A stretch of 64,000 bases of DNA from Nitratireductor kimnyeongensis (lineage in GTDB: Bacteria; Pseudomonadota; Alphaproteobacteria; Rhizobiales; Rhizobiaceae). The stretch lies in assembly GCF_019891395.1 (NCBI RefSeq), contig NZ_CP078143.1:3113001-3177000 (forward strand). Direction: 5' to 3'. The notes beneath the pieces were generated by a model that saw only the letters and a list, made by a program, of their open reading frames with translations, was not told the DNA's origin and made no database searches. The position numbers were made by a program, and so were the translations under genes. Numbering within the stretch: the first letter of the stretch is position 1; the number at the start of each line of letters is the position of its first letter. This document shows positions 1 to 9,732 of this stretch, piece by piece.

Positions 1-2059
1 GTAAGGATATGTGCCCGCCTTCGCCCGTGAATTTGACGGCGTTGGACAGCAGATTGATGACGATCTGCTTGATTGCACGTCGGTCGGCGAAGACCTGCAT
101 CCTTTCGGGGATGTCCATCTTCATGGCGATCGATTTCTCGGCCGCCTGCAATTCGACCACCCGCACCGTCTCCCGGATCAGCGGGCACAAATCGATCTCC
201 TCGCAATCGACAGAGAACTGGCCGGCCTCGATCTTCGACATATCGAGAATGTCGTTGATGACGCCAAGCAGGTAGGAGCCGCTCGAACAAATGTCGCGCA
301 CATATTCCTCGTAGCGTTCCGAGCCAAGCGGTCCGAACATGCCCGACTCCATCACTTCCGAGAAGCCGATAATCGCGTTGAGCGGCGTCCGCAGCTCATG
401 TGACATGTTGGCCAGGAATTCGGATTTCGCCCGGTTTGCCGCTTCAGCGCGCTCGGTTTCACGCATGTATTTTCGGTTCAGCTCGCTGAGTTCACGCGTC
501 CGTTCCTGCTCGGCGCGCCGCGCCAGGCTGAGATCGTGAATGGTCGCCATCAGCCGGCGCTCGCTGTCCACCAGTTTGCCCTGATGCTGCTTGAGTTGGG
601 TGATGTCAGTGCCGACCGAAACCGTGCCGCCATCGCGCGTTTTCAGCTCCGTCACCTGCAACCAGCGTCCGTCCGCCAACTGCCGCTCATAGGTCGCGCC
701 ATTGCCATTGCCGGAAGGAATGGCCAGCCGGCGCTCGGAGCGGAATGCGGGCGCCAGGGCTTCAATATCGCGACGCCGTGCGCCGGTGACGATCAGGCTA
801 TCATCAACCCCCAGATCCTGTTTGTACTTCGTGTTGCACATGACAAGCCGCTCGGCGTAATCCCACAGCACGAAAGATTCGCCGATGCTCTCGATCGCCG
901 TGCGCAGCCGCTGATCGGCAGCTTCCGTCTGCTGTACAAGCGTGCGCTGCTCAGTCACATCCACGGCGATGCCGATCAGGTGCAGTTCAGGCGCATTGGG
1001 GTCCACGACCTGCGCCCGTGCCCGCACCCAGACCCACTGCCCGTCGGCGCGTTTCATCCGGAAGACACGGTCTACGTGGTCAATTTCTCGCGCCATGATG
1101 CGGTTGGCCAGATCGAAGAGATCGCCATCGTCGGGATGAATGATCGCCGCTACCTCGCCGAATGAAAGCATCTCCTCGGTGGTCTCATAACCAAGCATTT
1201 CAAACATGGAGCGCGACCAGAACATCTTTCCGCGCACCATGTCCCAGTCCCAAAGACCGCATTTGCCGCGCACCATGGCCATATCGATCCGTTGATGGGC
1301 CTCCATATAGATGCGGTCGGCCGCCTGCGCGCGCGCTGCCTGGCTGAAATAAGCGTAAAGGATGACCATCAAGATGCCCGCCGTCAGGGCAAACAGTGAG
1401 ACATTCATCGACACGGAACGGCGCCAATCGGCAAAGAGGCTATCGCGCGAGGTGAGGGCGACCGCAGCGCCATCCTGACCGGCGACATGGACCAGCGAAG
1501 CGAGCCACGGCTCTCCCCCGATCTCCACATTCATCACTCCGGCCCGCGCGCCGAACAGAAAGAGCGGCTGGCCACCTGTCAAAACATCTTCCAGCGAACG
1601 GCCAACCAGATTTTGCCCGTTGGGCGAGCTCGCCAGGACCTCAAAATGTTCGTCGGTGAGGGCGAGCACACGCTTATCCTCCGATCCGGCGCGGCGCATT
1701 GCCTCTTCGATCAGCATGCGCGCTCTGGGACTGGACGCCATCTCGCTCGTGTCTATTGCCACACTTGCGGCCAGAGAGTCTGCGGCCAGCGCCAGCATGG
1801 TTCGGGCATCGCGTTCGATATCGTCGCGCCAGGTGAAGAGCGAGAGAAGCCGCGCTGCCGCCAAAACCAGAAGAAAGATGATGATCAGAACCGGGATCGA
1901 ACGGCGCAGATAGGGCTCGATGGCCAGAAGACGTTCATAGGCCGGAGCTGCAATAATCTTTGCGTTGCCTGCCAGTCCCATGCGCCTAGCGCGTCGGGTT
2001 CGTGGCCCGGCAGCCATGCCCGCAATCAGGGGCAAAGCCCACCCCCCTGCCTTCGCCAT
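1..2059 (-). CDS. PAS-domain sensor histidine kinase, PleC-like (3' end outside window)
   Basis: Membrane sensor kinase read on the minus strand; the gene continues past base 1, so its ATP-binding domain is cut. The start at 2059 (MAKAGG...) has GAGGGAG 8 bases upstream. Visible order: basic N-terminus, membrane segment about residues 55-73, an extracytoplasmic stretch of about 145 residues, second membrane segment about 219-240, two PAS-type regions, then the dimerisation/phosphoacceptor motif MSHELRTPLNAIIGF with the phosphorylated His at about residue 554. The N-box (INLLSNAVKFT) lies at the window edge. The H-box region, followed by a VINDILDMSKIEAG stretch, closely resembles PleC/DivJ-family kinases of alphaproteobacteria, which act on the DivK/PleD cell-polarity pathway. 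The specific assignment to PleC is inference; the kinase call is secure. Confidence 0.85.
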   Translation of the reverse strand, partial: MAKAGGWALPLIAGMAAGPRTRRARRMGLAGNAKIIAAPAYERLLAIEPYLRRSIPVLIIIFLLVLAAARLLSLFTWRDDIERDARTMLALAADSLAASVAIDTSEMASSPRARMLIEEAMRRAGSEDKRVLALTDEHFEVLASSPNGQNLVGRSLEDVLTGGQPLFLFGARAGVMNVEIGGEPWLASLVHVAGQDGAAVALTSRDSLFADWRRSVSMNVSLFALTAGILMVILYAYFSQAARAQAADRIYMEAHQRIDMAMVRGKCGLWDWDMVRGKMFWSRSMFEMLGYETTEEMLSFGEVAAIIHPDDGDLFDLANRIMAREIDHVDRVFRMKRADGQWVWVRARAQVVDPNAPELHLIGIAVDVTEQRTLVQQTEAADQRLRTAIESIGESFVLWDYAERLVMCNTKYKQDLGVDDSLIVTGARRRDIEALAPAFRSERRLAIPSGNGNGATYERQLADGRWLQVTELKTRDGGTVSVGTDITQLKQHQGKLVDSERRLMATIHDLSLARRAEQERTRELSELNRKYMRETERAEAANRAKSEFLANMSHELRTPLNAIIGFSEVMESGMFGPLGSERYEEYVRDICSSGSYLLGVINDILDMSKIEAGQFSVDCEEIDLCPLIRETVRVVELQAAEKSIAMKMDIPERMQVFADRRAIKQIVINLLSNAVKFTGEGGHISL

Positions 2060-2092
2060 CCGACGGGCTCCCTCGTTCCTCGTTCAGTTCTG

Positions 2093-2120
2093 TGATTCGG
2101 CTCCGCCTGCTGCCGAATCA
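2093..2120. repeat. Inverted repeat between pepN and the kinase gene
   Basis: TGATTCGGC (2093-2101) and its exact complement GCCGAATCA (2112-2120) frame a 10-base loop in the 128-base gap after pepN. There is no T-tract on either strand, so it is at best a weak transcript end or an mRNA-stabilising hairpin. Confidence 0.5.
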
Positions 2121-2187
2121 TCCATAAGGAATCAAAGGTGATTCGCCTTGTCCAGAGGTCTTGGTAAAAAAGATATTAATCAGCCTG

Positions 2188-4833
2188 TCAGGCGAGGGTT
2201 CGTTCCAGTATATCCGCCAGGTCACGAGAGAGGTCGTCGCGCCTGGCCATTTCGGAGAGAAGCTTGCGCGCATGCTCGCGTCGGCCCTTTTCCAGCGAGC
2301 GCCAGGAACGGAATGCGGTGGCGAGACGAGCTGCCACCTGCGGATTGTGACGGTCGAGCGCGGTGACCGTCTCTGCGACGAGGCGATATCCTTCGCCATC
2401 GGCACTGTGGAAGGCCGTCTGGTTCGCCATCGAGAAAGTCCCGACCAGGGCGCGCACCCTGTTTGGATTGGCGAGCAAGAACTGGGGATGCTTCATCAGG
2501 TTGCGGATCAAGGAAACTGTTTCTGCCGATGGGATCATCGCCTGGATCTGGAACCATTTGTCGAGCACGAGCGGGTTGTTGCTGTAGCGCTCCTCGAAGG
2601 CCGCCAGCGCAGCTCTGCCCTCGGCGGTATCATGGAAGTGCTGTGCAAGAACCGTGAGCGCGCCTGCGCGCTCCGTCATGTTGTCGGCGTCTTCAAATTG
2701 CCTGTATGCGGCTGCGGGGTTTGCATCATCCAGGGTGAGAAATTCGATCAATGTGTTCCGCAGTGCGCGACGCCCCGCACTGCGCGCATCCGGCGAGAAG
2801 GGCGCGTTGTCGAGCAGCCCATCATAGAGCTTACGGAAGGTTTCACCGCCTGCCTGCGCGATCGCCAGGAGAAGAGCTTTGCGGGCAGCGTGGATTGTAT
2901 CGGGGTCAATATCGCGCCCGATTTCACGCGCCACGTCGGCTTCGCCGGGCACGCTCAGGGTCAACGCTCGAAAAGCCTCCTCCAGCGTTTCATCAGCGGC
3001 CAGGTCCGCCGTGATTGAGATAATCTCGTCGTCAAATACCGGCTTCTTTCCCCCGCGCACTGACTTGCTGGCTGTAATCAAGGCGCCGGTCAGGAGCGTG
3101 TTCAGCGCCTGCCAGCGGGAAAACGGGTCGCTATCATGGCGGGCAAGGAAGAGTTGCTCGTTGGCATTGATTTCGACGGAAAGCGTGACTGGAGCGGAGA
3201 AGCCCCGGTTTATTGACAGAACTGGACGCGCCGTCACACCCTTGAAGGTGATCTGGTGTCGGCGTCTACGCAGGTGCATCACACCATTTTCGACATTCGC
3301 TCCCTCCACACTTTCGTAGTCGAGATCGCTCCCGTCCGGACCAACAAGGCCGAAAGCGAGAGGAATGTGCATCAGGCGTTTGCGGTTTTCGGAGGGTGTC
3401 GGCGGCACGGATTGCTCGATCTCGACCGTCAGCGCGTTCTTATTGCCATCATAACGCGATGAAAGCGCCACATTGGGTGTGCCGGCCTGATGGTACCAGA
3501 GCGAAAACTGGCTGAGATCCCGTCCGGAAGCATCCTCGAAGGATTTTACAAAATCCTCGATGGTTACGGCCTGTCCGTCATGGCGATCGAAATAGAGATC
3601 CATCCCGGCTCGGAAAGCCTCGGAGCCCAAAATCGTGCACAGCATGCGGACGACTTCAGAGCCCTTTTCGTAGACGGTCGCGGTGTAGAAATTGTTGATC
3701 TCGCGGTAGCGGCGTGGTCGCACGGGATGCGCGAGAGGACCCTGGTCTTCGGGAAACTGATGTGCGCGAAGTCCACGGACTTCGGCAATACGTTTGACTG
3801 CACGCGATCGCTGATCCGCGGAGAATTCATGATCGCGAAAAACGGTGAGGCCTTCCTTTAGGCAGAGCTGGAACCAATCCCGGCAAGTGATTCTATTGCC
3901 TGTCCAATTGTGAAAATATTCATGCGCGATGATAGCTTCTATATTGGCGAAATCTGCATCTGTTGCGGTGTCGTGATCCGCGAGCACATATTTGTCGTTG
4001 AAGACGTTGAGTCCCTTGTTCTCCATCGCGCCCATGTTGAAATCCGACACGGCGACAATGTTGAACACATCGAGATCGTATTCGCGCCCGAAACGATCCT
4101 CGTCCCAGCGCATCGAGCGTTTCAACGCATCCATCGCGTAGGTCGCGCGTTCTTCCTTCCCATGTTCGACATAGATCCCAAGATCGACCTCCCGCCCCGA
4201 GGCGGTGGTGAAGCGGTCCTTCACCACACCAAGATCGCCGGCGACGAGCGCGAACAGATACGAGGGTTTGGGGAAAGGATCATGCCAGACGGCGAAATGA
4301 CGCCCGTCCGCGAGAACCCCCTTTTCCACCGGATTGCCGTTTGACAAGAGAAGAGGCGCCTCTGATCGGTCCGCCTCCATGCGCACCGTATAGACCGAGA
4401 GGATATCGGGCCGGTCGAGGAAATAGGTGATGCGGCGGAACCCTTCGGCTTCGCATTGTGTGCAGAAAACGCCGTTCGAAACATAGAGCCCCATCAACGT
4501 CGTGTTCATCGCTGGCGCGATCCGCGTGACGATGGTGAGTTCGAACTGCCGGGAAGCCGGCAGACGTGTGATTGTCAGGCGATCCGGCGACACGTCATGG
4601 CTGTCAGTCGCGGCCTCCTCTCCATTGATCCGCAGTGCTTCCAGCGTCAGCCCGTCTCCATCGAGAATCAGTGGTGCATCAGCTGGAGCCCGGGCGATCC
4701 GTTCAACTGTCAGCGTGGCCGTCACCAGCGTTTCCTGAGGGTCCAGCCGAAAATCAAGCGCTATCTCGGGAATGAGATAATTGCTTGGCTGATAGTCCTC
4801 GAGACGAAAAATCTGGCCGCTTTCTGTACGCAT
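2188..4833 (-). CDS. pepN: Aminopeptidase N (M1 family zinc metallopeptidase)
   Basis: Broad-specificity cytosolic aminopeptidase removing N-terminal residues from peptides. The 881-residue length is normal for proteobacterial PepN. The M1 signatures are intact: substrate-binding GAMEN at residues 268-272, zinc motif HEYFH at 304-308 and the third zinc ligand Glu327. The N-terminal beta-saddle domain (about 1-190), catalytic domain (about 190-440) and long helical C-terminal domain are all present. It lies upstream of, and in the same direction as, the PleC-like kinase with a 128-base gap, and is divergent from the molybdenum hydroxylase gene. The Shine-Dalgarno is weak (purine-rich AGAAAGAAT). 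Confidence 0.96.
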   Translation of the reverse strand: MRTESGQIFRLEDYQPSNYLIPEIALDFRLDPQETLVTATLTVERIARAPADAPLILDGDGLTLEALRINGEEAATDSHDVSPDRLTITRLPASRQFELTIVTRIAPAMNTTLMGLYVSNGVFCTQCEAEGFRRITYFLDRPDILSVYTVRMEADRSEAPLLLSNGNPVEKGVLADGRHFAVWHDPFPKPSYLFALVAGDLGVVKDRFTTASGREVDLGIYVEHGKEERATYAMDALKRSMRWDEDRFGREYDLDVFNIVAVSDFNMGAMENKGLNVFNDKYVLADHDTATDADFANIEAIIAHEYFHNWTGNRITCRDWFQLCLKEGLTVFRDHEFSADQRSRAVKRIAEVRGLRAHQFPEDQGPLAHPVRPRRYREINNFYTATVYEKGSEVVRMLCTILGSEAFRAGMDLYFDRHDGQAVTIEDFVKSFEDASGRDLSQFSLWYHQAGTPNVALSSRYDGNKNALTVEIEQSVPPTPSENRKRLMHIPLAFGLVGPDGSDLDYESVEGANVENGVMHLRRRRHQITFKGVTARPVLSINRGFSAPVTLSVEINANEQLFLARHDSDPFSRWQALNTLLTGALITASKSVRGGKKPVFDDEIISITADLAADETLEEAFRALTLSVPGEADVAREIGRDIDPDTIHAARKALLLAIAQAGGETFRKLYDGLLDNAPFSPDARSAGRRALRNTLIEFLTLDDANPAAAYRQFEDADNMTERAGALTVLAQHFHDTAEGRAALAAFEERYSNNPLVLDKWFQIQAMIPSAETVSLIRNLMKHPQFLLANPNRVRALVGTFSMANQTAFHSADGEGYRLVAETVTALDRHNPQVAARLATAFRSWRSLEKGRREHARKLLSEMARRDDLSRDLADILERTLA

Positions 4834-5020
4834 CGCTATTCTTTCTACGGCCGGGTGATGGGGCCGGCAATCTGTGAGCTGTCTGGTCCAACAAAATCGG
4901 ATTGCTGCTCTTTACACAATCATCAGGCTCGACAAAACTAAGACAGCATATGTCGCTCGACTGTTTCCAGCCAGCTCACCGAAAATCGGTCAACCCGCGA
5001 TTGGCCAGAAGGGATTCCGC

Positions 5021-7330
5021 ATGACTGTGATGACGCCGAAATTCGGGATGGGGGCCTCCGTGCGCCGCAAGGAAGATGCGGCGTTCATTACTGGCCGAGG
5101 GCGTTATACGGATGATTTTCTGCCTGAAGGAACGTTGCATCTTTACGTGGTGCGCTCGCCTGTGGCCAAGGCGAGCTTTAGCATAACCTCCGTCGAGGAG
5201 GCGCAGGCCGCGCCAGGTGTCCATCTGGTCCTGACGGGCTCGGATGTGGCGCATCTGAAAGACCTGCGTTCCGGCGCCATGCAGAAGCAACCGGACGGAA
5301 CACGCGCTCCTACGCGTGACATCCCGATTCTGTGCCGTGATCGTGTCCAGTATGTCGGCGACGCGGTGGCCCTGGTGGTTGCCGAGAGCCGCGCCCAGGC
5401 GCAAGATGCCGCAGAGCTGATCGAAATCGATTTCGAGGACGAGGAGGCCATAGCCTCGACTGCAGCCGCCCTGTCCGAGGATTCCCCACTGGTCTGGCCG
5501 GAGCTCGGATCGAACCGTGCATTTCTTTACCATGTGGGTGACAAGGAGAAATCGGACGCGGCGTTCGAGAAGGCCGACCGTGTTACCCGCATCCAGTTCG
5601 TGAACAACCGTCTCGTCTGCAACTACATGGAGCCACGTGCAGCGCTGGCCGAGTGGCGCAGCGACGAAAACCGCTTTGTGTTGACCACCGGCTCGCAAGG
5701 TGTGCACTCCATGCGCGGGATTCTTTGCAAGACGTTTGGCATCGACCCTGAAAATCTGCGTGTGATCACGCCGGATGTCGGTGGCGGTTTTGGTCCGAAA
5801 ACCTTTGTCTACCGCGAATACGCCATGGTCATGGAGGCAGCAAAACGGCTGGGTCGTCCAGTCAAGTGGACCGGTGATCGCAACGAGCATTTCATGACTG
5901 ATGCGCAGGGCCGCGACAATGTGGTGACTGCCGAGATGGCAATGGACAGTGAAGGGCGTTTCCTTGGTCTACGGATCGACCTCACGGCGAACATGGGCGC
6001 CTATATATCTCAGTTTGGTCCCTTCATCCCGTTTGTCGGCGTCTCCATGTCGACGGGCGTTTATGACATCCGGGCGCTCGATGTGACAATCAATGGCGTC
6101 TACACCAACACTTGCCCGGTGGATGCCTATCGCGGGGCGGGGCGTCCTGAAGCCGCATTCCTGCTCGAGAAGCTGGTCGACGCCTGCGCGCGGGACCTTG
6201 GCATCGGGCGTGACGAAATACGCCGCCGCAACTTCATAAGGCCCGAACAGTTTCCCTATCGCACCCAGACCGGTCGTCTTTACGACGTCGGCGAGTTCGA
6301 GGGGCACATGAACAAGTGCATGCAGAACGCCGGCTGGGCCACGTTCGAAGAGCGGCTGGAAACGTCACGCCGCAACGGAAAACTGCGTGGCATCGGCATG
6401 GCCACCTATGTTGAAGCCTGCGCCTTTGCCGGTTCGGAGCCGGCCCATGTCCGGCTCAACGACGATGGGAGTGTCACACTTCTGATCGGGACCCAGTCCA
6501 ACGGTCAGGGACACGCCACCGCCTACGCCCAGTTCGTGGCGGACAAGCTCAACATCGACATCGACCGGATCACAGTGCGCCAGGGCGACACGGACGAATT
6601 GGCCTCCGGTGGCGGCACGGGCGGCTCGCGCTCCATTCCGCTGGGCGGTGTCTCTGCCGCGCGCGCCGGTGAAGACCTTGCCGAGAAAATTCGAAAACTG
6701 GCGGCGGATGAACTTGAAGCCTCCGTGGATGACATCGAACTGTTCGGTGGGGCTGCGCGCATCGTAGGCACAGACCGGGCCGTGGACTTTTCAGCGATTG
6801 CGAAGGCCGCCAAGGCACCCGAAGATCTGGAAGGCTTCGGCGAGTTCGTGCAGGAAGAGGCGACCTATCCCAACGGCACCCATATCTGCGAGGTCGAAAT
6901 CGATCCGGAAACCGGCCGCACACAAGTTGTAGCTTATTGGATCGTTGACGATTTCGGCGCGACAGTGAACCCGATCCTTCTCGCTGGTCAGGTTCATGGC
7001 GGTGTGGCGCAGGGGCTTGGGCAGGCGCTGACGGAAGACACGGTCTATTCGGAGGATGGGCAATTGATCACTGCGAGCTTCATGGATTACGCCATGCCGC
7101 GTGCGGATGATCTGCCGTTCATCCATTTCGAAACCCGCAACGTTCCCTCGACGACCAATGCGATGGGCATCAAGGGGGCGGGTGAGGCCGGGACAATCGG
7201 CGCCACGCCAGCGGTTCTCAACGCCGTGACGGATGCGCTCTACCATGCCTATGGCATCACGCATATCGACATGCCAACCACGCCTTCGCGCGTGTGGGAG
7301 GCGATCCGGCAGGCCCGAAAGGCGGCATGA
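5021..7330 (+). CDS. Molybdenum hydroxylase large subunit, CoxL form II-like (xanthine dehydrogenase family)
   Basis: Molybdopterin-binding large subunit of the xanthine/CO dehydrogenase family, 769 residues. The reading frame is open further upstream, but ATG 5021 has an AGAAGG motif 8 bases before it and begins where family members begin. The active-site loop reads AYRGAGR (residues 369-375). That is the form II signature; true CO dehydrogenases carry AYxCSFR. The catalytic Glu lies in GAGEAG (Glu722). These enzymes normally work with a FAD subunit (CoxM) and a 2Fe-2S subunit (CoxS), and neither is encoded nearby, so partner and substrate cannot be read from context. Aldehyde or N-heterocycle oxidation is possible; CO oxidation is unlikely. 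Confidence 0.9.
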   Translation: MTVMTPKFGMGASVRRKEDAAFITGRGRYTDDFLPEGTLHLYVVRSPVAKASFSITSVEEAQAAPGVHLVLTGSDVAHLKDLRSGAMQKQPDGTRAPTRDIPILCRDRVQYVGDAVALVVAESRAQAQDAAELIEIDFEDEEAIASTAAALSEDSPLVWPELGSNRAFLYHVGDKEKSDAAFEKADRVTRIQFVNNRLVCNYMEPRAALAEWRSDENRFVLTTGSQGVHSMRGILCKTFGIDPENLRVITPDVGGGFGPKTFVYREYAMVMEAAKRLGRPVKWTGDRNEHFMTDAQGRDNVVTAEMAMDSEGRFLGLRIDLTANMGAYISQFGPFIPFVGVSMSTGVYDIRALDVTINGVYTNTCPVDAYRGAGRPEAAFLLEKLVDACARDLGIGRDEIRRRNFIRPEQFPYRTQTGRLYDVGEFEGHMNKCMQNAGWATFEERLETSRRNGKLRGIGMATYVEACAFAGSEPAHVRLNDDGSVTLLIGTQSNGQGHATAYAQFVADKLNIDIDRITVRQGDTDELASGGGTGGSRSIPLGGVSAARAGEDLAEKIRKLAADELEASVDDIELFGGAARIVGTDRAVDFSAIAKAAKAPEDLEGFGEFVQEEATYPNGTHICEVEIDPETGRTQVVAYWIVDDFGATVNPILLAGQVHGGVAQGLGQALTEDTVYSEDGQLITASFMDYAMPRADDLPFIHFETRNVPSTTNAMGIKGAGEAGTIGATPAVLNAVTDALYHAYGITHIDMPTTPSRVWEAIRQARKAA

Positions 7331-7396
7331 TGGCATTGTTGGCGTTGATTTCGCTCCGCCCTCCCGCTTCTTTATCGGCCTTATAGGAAAAACATC

Positions 7397-8350
7397 ATGC
7401 CCGCTGAGACCGAAGTCGGTGCTGAAAGCAAACCACTGATCGGCATCACGCTGAAGGTTATTTCGGTCTCGGTTTTTGTTATGATGTCCTCGCTGATCAA
7501 GTCGGCGGGGATGGTCCCCTCGGGCCAGATCGTCTTTTTTCGCTCCTTTTTTGCGATATTCCCGATCATCGCTATGCTTGCCTGGCGGCGGGAGTTGGCA
7601 ACCGCTTTTCGCACCAGACATCCCGTCAGCCACATCATGCGCGGTCTGGTGGGGGTGACCTCTATGGGGCTTGGCTTCTTCGCGCTGACACGATTGCCTC
7701 TGCCCGATGCGATCACACTCAACTACGCCCAGCCGCTCATTGTTGTCGTTTTCTCGGCCATTTTCATGGGCGAGGTGGTTCGCATTTACCGCTGGAGCGC
7801 CGTTGCAGTCGGCTTTCTGGGGGTTATCATCATCGCCTGGCCGAAACTGACCCTTCTGACCGGAAACGCCGGCCTTGAGGCGGCCGAAGCGGTGGGGGTC
7901 ATCGCTGCCCTGTGCGGCGCGACCGGCTCTGCCGTCGCAATGCTTCTGGTCCGGCGTCTCGTTCAAACAGAGAAGACGGCCACCATCGTTTTGTGGTTCT
8001 CGGTGACGGCCACCGTGCTCTCCCTGTTCACCATTCCTTTCGGATGGGCGGAATTATCGCGCGGTCAATATCTCGCCTTGGCGGGCGCGGGCATTTGCGG
8101 CGGGATGGCGCAAATTCTGATGACAGAGTGCTATCGTCATGCGGAACTCTCCACGATTGCTCCTTTCGAATACACGTCGATGCTTCTGGCCATTGTCATT
8201 GGTTACTTCGCTTTCGGCGACGTGCCGACCCTTTACACCCTGGTAGGCGGAATGATCGTGATCGGAGCCGGGCTCTTCATCATCTGGCGCGAGCGCCGCC
8301 TTGGCCTCAGGCGGGTCGCTGCCCGCCGTTTCGTGCCGCCTTCCTCATGA
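7397..8350 (+). CDS. EamA/DMT-family transporter
   Basis: Integral membrane protein of 317 residues with about ten hydrophobic segments in the two-fold EamA repeat layout typical of the drug/metabolite exporter superfamily. The N-terminal repeat covers roughly residues 15-150 and the second 165-295. A basic C-terminal tail (WRERRLGLRR) follows the last segment, consistent with a cytoplasmic end. ATG 7397 is preceded by AGGAAA. It lies 66 bases after the CoxL-like gene on the same strand and may be co-transcribed. Substrate unknown. Its 3' end overlaps the convergent XRE regulator by 6 bases. Confidence 0.88.
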   Translation: MPAETEVGAESKPLIGITLKVISVSVFVMMSSLIKSAGMVPSGQIVFFRSFFAIFPIIAMLAWRRELATAFRTRHPVSHIMRGLVGVTSMGLGFFALTRLPLPDAITLNYAQPLIVVVFSAIFMGEVVRIYRWSAVAVGFLGVIIIAWPKLTLLTGNAGLEAAEAVGVIAALCGATGSAVAMLLVRRLVQTEKTATIVLWFSVTATVLSLFTIPFGWAELSRGQYLALAGAGICGGMAQILMTECYRHAELSTIAPFEYTSMLLAIVIGYFAFGDVPTLYTLVGGMIVIGAGLFIIWRERRLGLRRVAARRFVPPSS

Positions 8351-9163
8351 GCCTCGGCTCTGAACCTGTCGCAAAAAGCCAGCCGTTTCTGGGTCGGCCG
8401 GAAAAAAGCTTTCAATGGCAAGTTCCGACAGTGTCACGTCGAGCGGTGTTCCGAACACCGTCGTCGTGGTGATGAAGGAGAGTTCGGTAGTTCGCAGGCG
8501 CAAGCGCAGCGGGACAGCAATCATGTCTGTCGGGTTGGTTTTGGGGGGCGGGCCGGTCTTTTCGACTGGATAGGCCGCCAACTCCTTCTCCAGTGCCGTC
8601 AGTTGCGGATCGGCTGTCTGGTCGATCAGGTGACGCAACCGTTCCAGCACATGCGCACGCCATGCAGGCAGGTTGATGATGCTCGGCGCAAGCCCCTCGG
8701 GATGCAAGCTGAGGCGCAAAACGTTTACGGGCGGCTTTAGCAGGTCCGCATTGATCACACCCTCTAGCAGAGGCGCGATGGCTTGGTTTGCTGCGACCAT
8801 CGTCCAATGCCGGTCGATCGCGATGGCCGGGTTGGGCGCGTGGCCATCAAGCACCGCCTGCACCACCTCCATTGCCGGTTTCAAATCCGGGTCGTGAAGA
8901 TCGCGTTCTGAGAAACCGGGCGCATAGCCTGAGGCAAGGAGGATGCGATTGCGCTGACGAAGCGGAATGGAAAGGCTTTCCGACAAAAGCAGAACCATGT
9001 CCCGCGAGGGGTTGGAGCGGCCCCGTTCCAGGAAACTGAGATGGCGTTGGGAAATGCCCGCCTCCAGCGCCAGATGGAGCTGGCTCATGCGCCGACGCTC
9101 ACGCCACTCCCTGATCAGCGTACCCGCGTTCGTTTTTGCTGCCGTGGTGATGTTTGTCTTCAT
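8345..9163 (-). CDS. XRE-family regulator with MmyB-like ligand-binding domain
   Basis: 272-residue transcription factor. A helix-turn-helix domain of Cro/CI type occupies about residues 15-75 (REWRERRRMSQLHLALEAG, then ISQRHLSFLERGRSNPSRD). It is followed by the roughly 170-residue MmyB-like domain, a PAS-like fold thought to bind small hydrophobic ligands. It is divergently arranged with a small membrane-protein gene at 9300. A short palindrome between them (9200-9212) is a candidate operator, so the membrane protein is the most likely target. The ligand is unknown. Confidence 0.9.
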   Translation of the reverse strand: MKTNITTAAKTNAGTLIREWRERRRMSQLHLALEAGISQRHLSFLERGRSNPSRDMVLLLSESLSIPLRQRNRILLASGYAPGFSERDLHDPDLKPAMEVVQAVLDGHAPNPAIAIDRHWTMVAANQAIAPLLEGVINADLLKPPVNVLRLSLHPEGLAPSIINLPAWRAHVLERLRHLIDQTADPQLTALEKELAAYPVEKTGPPPKTNPTDMIAVPLRLRLRTTELSFITTTTVFGTPLDVTLSELAIESFFPADPETAGFLRQVQSRGS

Positions 9164-9199
9164 GGGAAGACTGTAGAGTCAACTGGCATGCATTTCCAT

Positions 9200-9212
9200 T
9201 ACCTCGCAGGTA
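9200..9212. promoter_or_regulatory. Candidate operator palindrome in the XRE/membrane-protein intergenic region
   Basis: TACCT-CGC-AGGTA is a perfect 5+3+5 palindrome in the 136-base divergent spacer, 37 bases upstream of the XRE start and 88 bases upstream of the membrane-protein start. Position and symmetry suit a dimeric helix-turn-helix regulator. No experimentally known site was matched; this is inference. Confidence 0.4.
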
Positions 9213-9299
9213 GTCGCCAGACAGCGCTCCATGGCTCACTTTCCAGCTTCCAGGTCGATCCGCGACCAGCCACGAAAAGTCTGAAGAAAGGAAGCCGTC

Positions 9300-9689
9300 A
9301 TGCCATTCACCCTTACGCCCGCGCTCAGAAGAACACTCCATCTGGATGCCATGATGAGTGGTGCCGCAGCACTTCTGCTTGTCTTCGCTGCTGCACCGCT
9401 GTCGCGCCTCCTCGCATTGCCCGAAGAGCTCCTATTCTGGGCCGGCGTGATACTGGTGACATTCGTCGTGATGCTGTTGGTGATTGCGGCGCGGAAGGTA
9501 CTGCCCCGCCTGCTTCTGATGGATGTGGTCCTGCTCAACGCGGTCTGGGCGGTGTTGAGCTTTGCGTTGCTGGCAAGTGGGTGGGTTTCTCCCAATCTGC
9601 TCGGCATGGTGTTCGTCAGCGCTCAGGCCTGCGCGGTAGCCTTATTCGCCCTGCTTCAGTTTGCTGCGATGCGTGAGGCGCAAAGCTGA
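9300..9689 (+). CDS. Small four-helix integral membrane protein, function unknown
   Basis: 129 residues with four clear hydrophobic segments (about 18-36, 42-62, 70-92 and 98-120) separated by short basic loops (AARKVLPR), so probably an inner-membrane protein. A strong Shine-Dalgarno (AAAGGAAG) precedes ATG 9300. No enzyme motif is visible. It is divergent from the MmyB-type regulator, and small membrane proteins of this kind often sit beside such regulators, suggesting one regulatory unit. Confidence 0.75.
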   Translation: MPFTLTPALRRTLHLDAMMSGAAALLLVFAAAPLSRLLALPEELLFWAGVILVTFVVMLLVIAARKVLPRLLLMDVVLLNAVWAVLSFALLASGWVSPNLLGMVFVSAQACAVALFALLQFAAMREAQS

Positions 9690-9732
9690 AAGGAGCAGGA
9701 CCGCGCAGCGGCGCGGCCCGGCGGTTCTGCCG

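Noticed and set aside
4976..5890. 304-residue minus-strand frame opposite the CoxL-like gene
   Set aside because: Shadow frame: no recognisable domain, no Shine-Dalgarno, and the plus-strand protein is clearly real.
6791..7966. 391-residue minus-strand frame
   Set aside because: Lies antisense to the CoxL-like and EamA genes; charged low-complexity sequence with no signature, typical of high-GC shadow frames.
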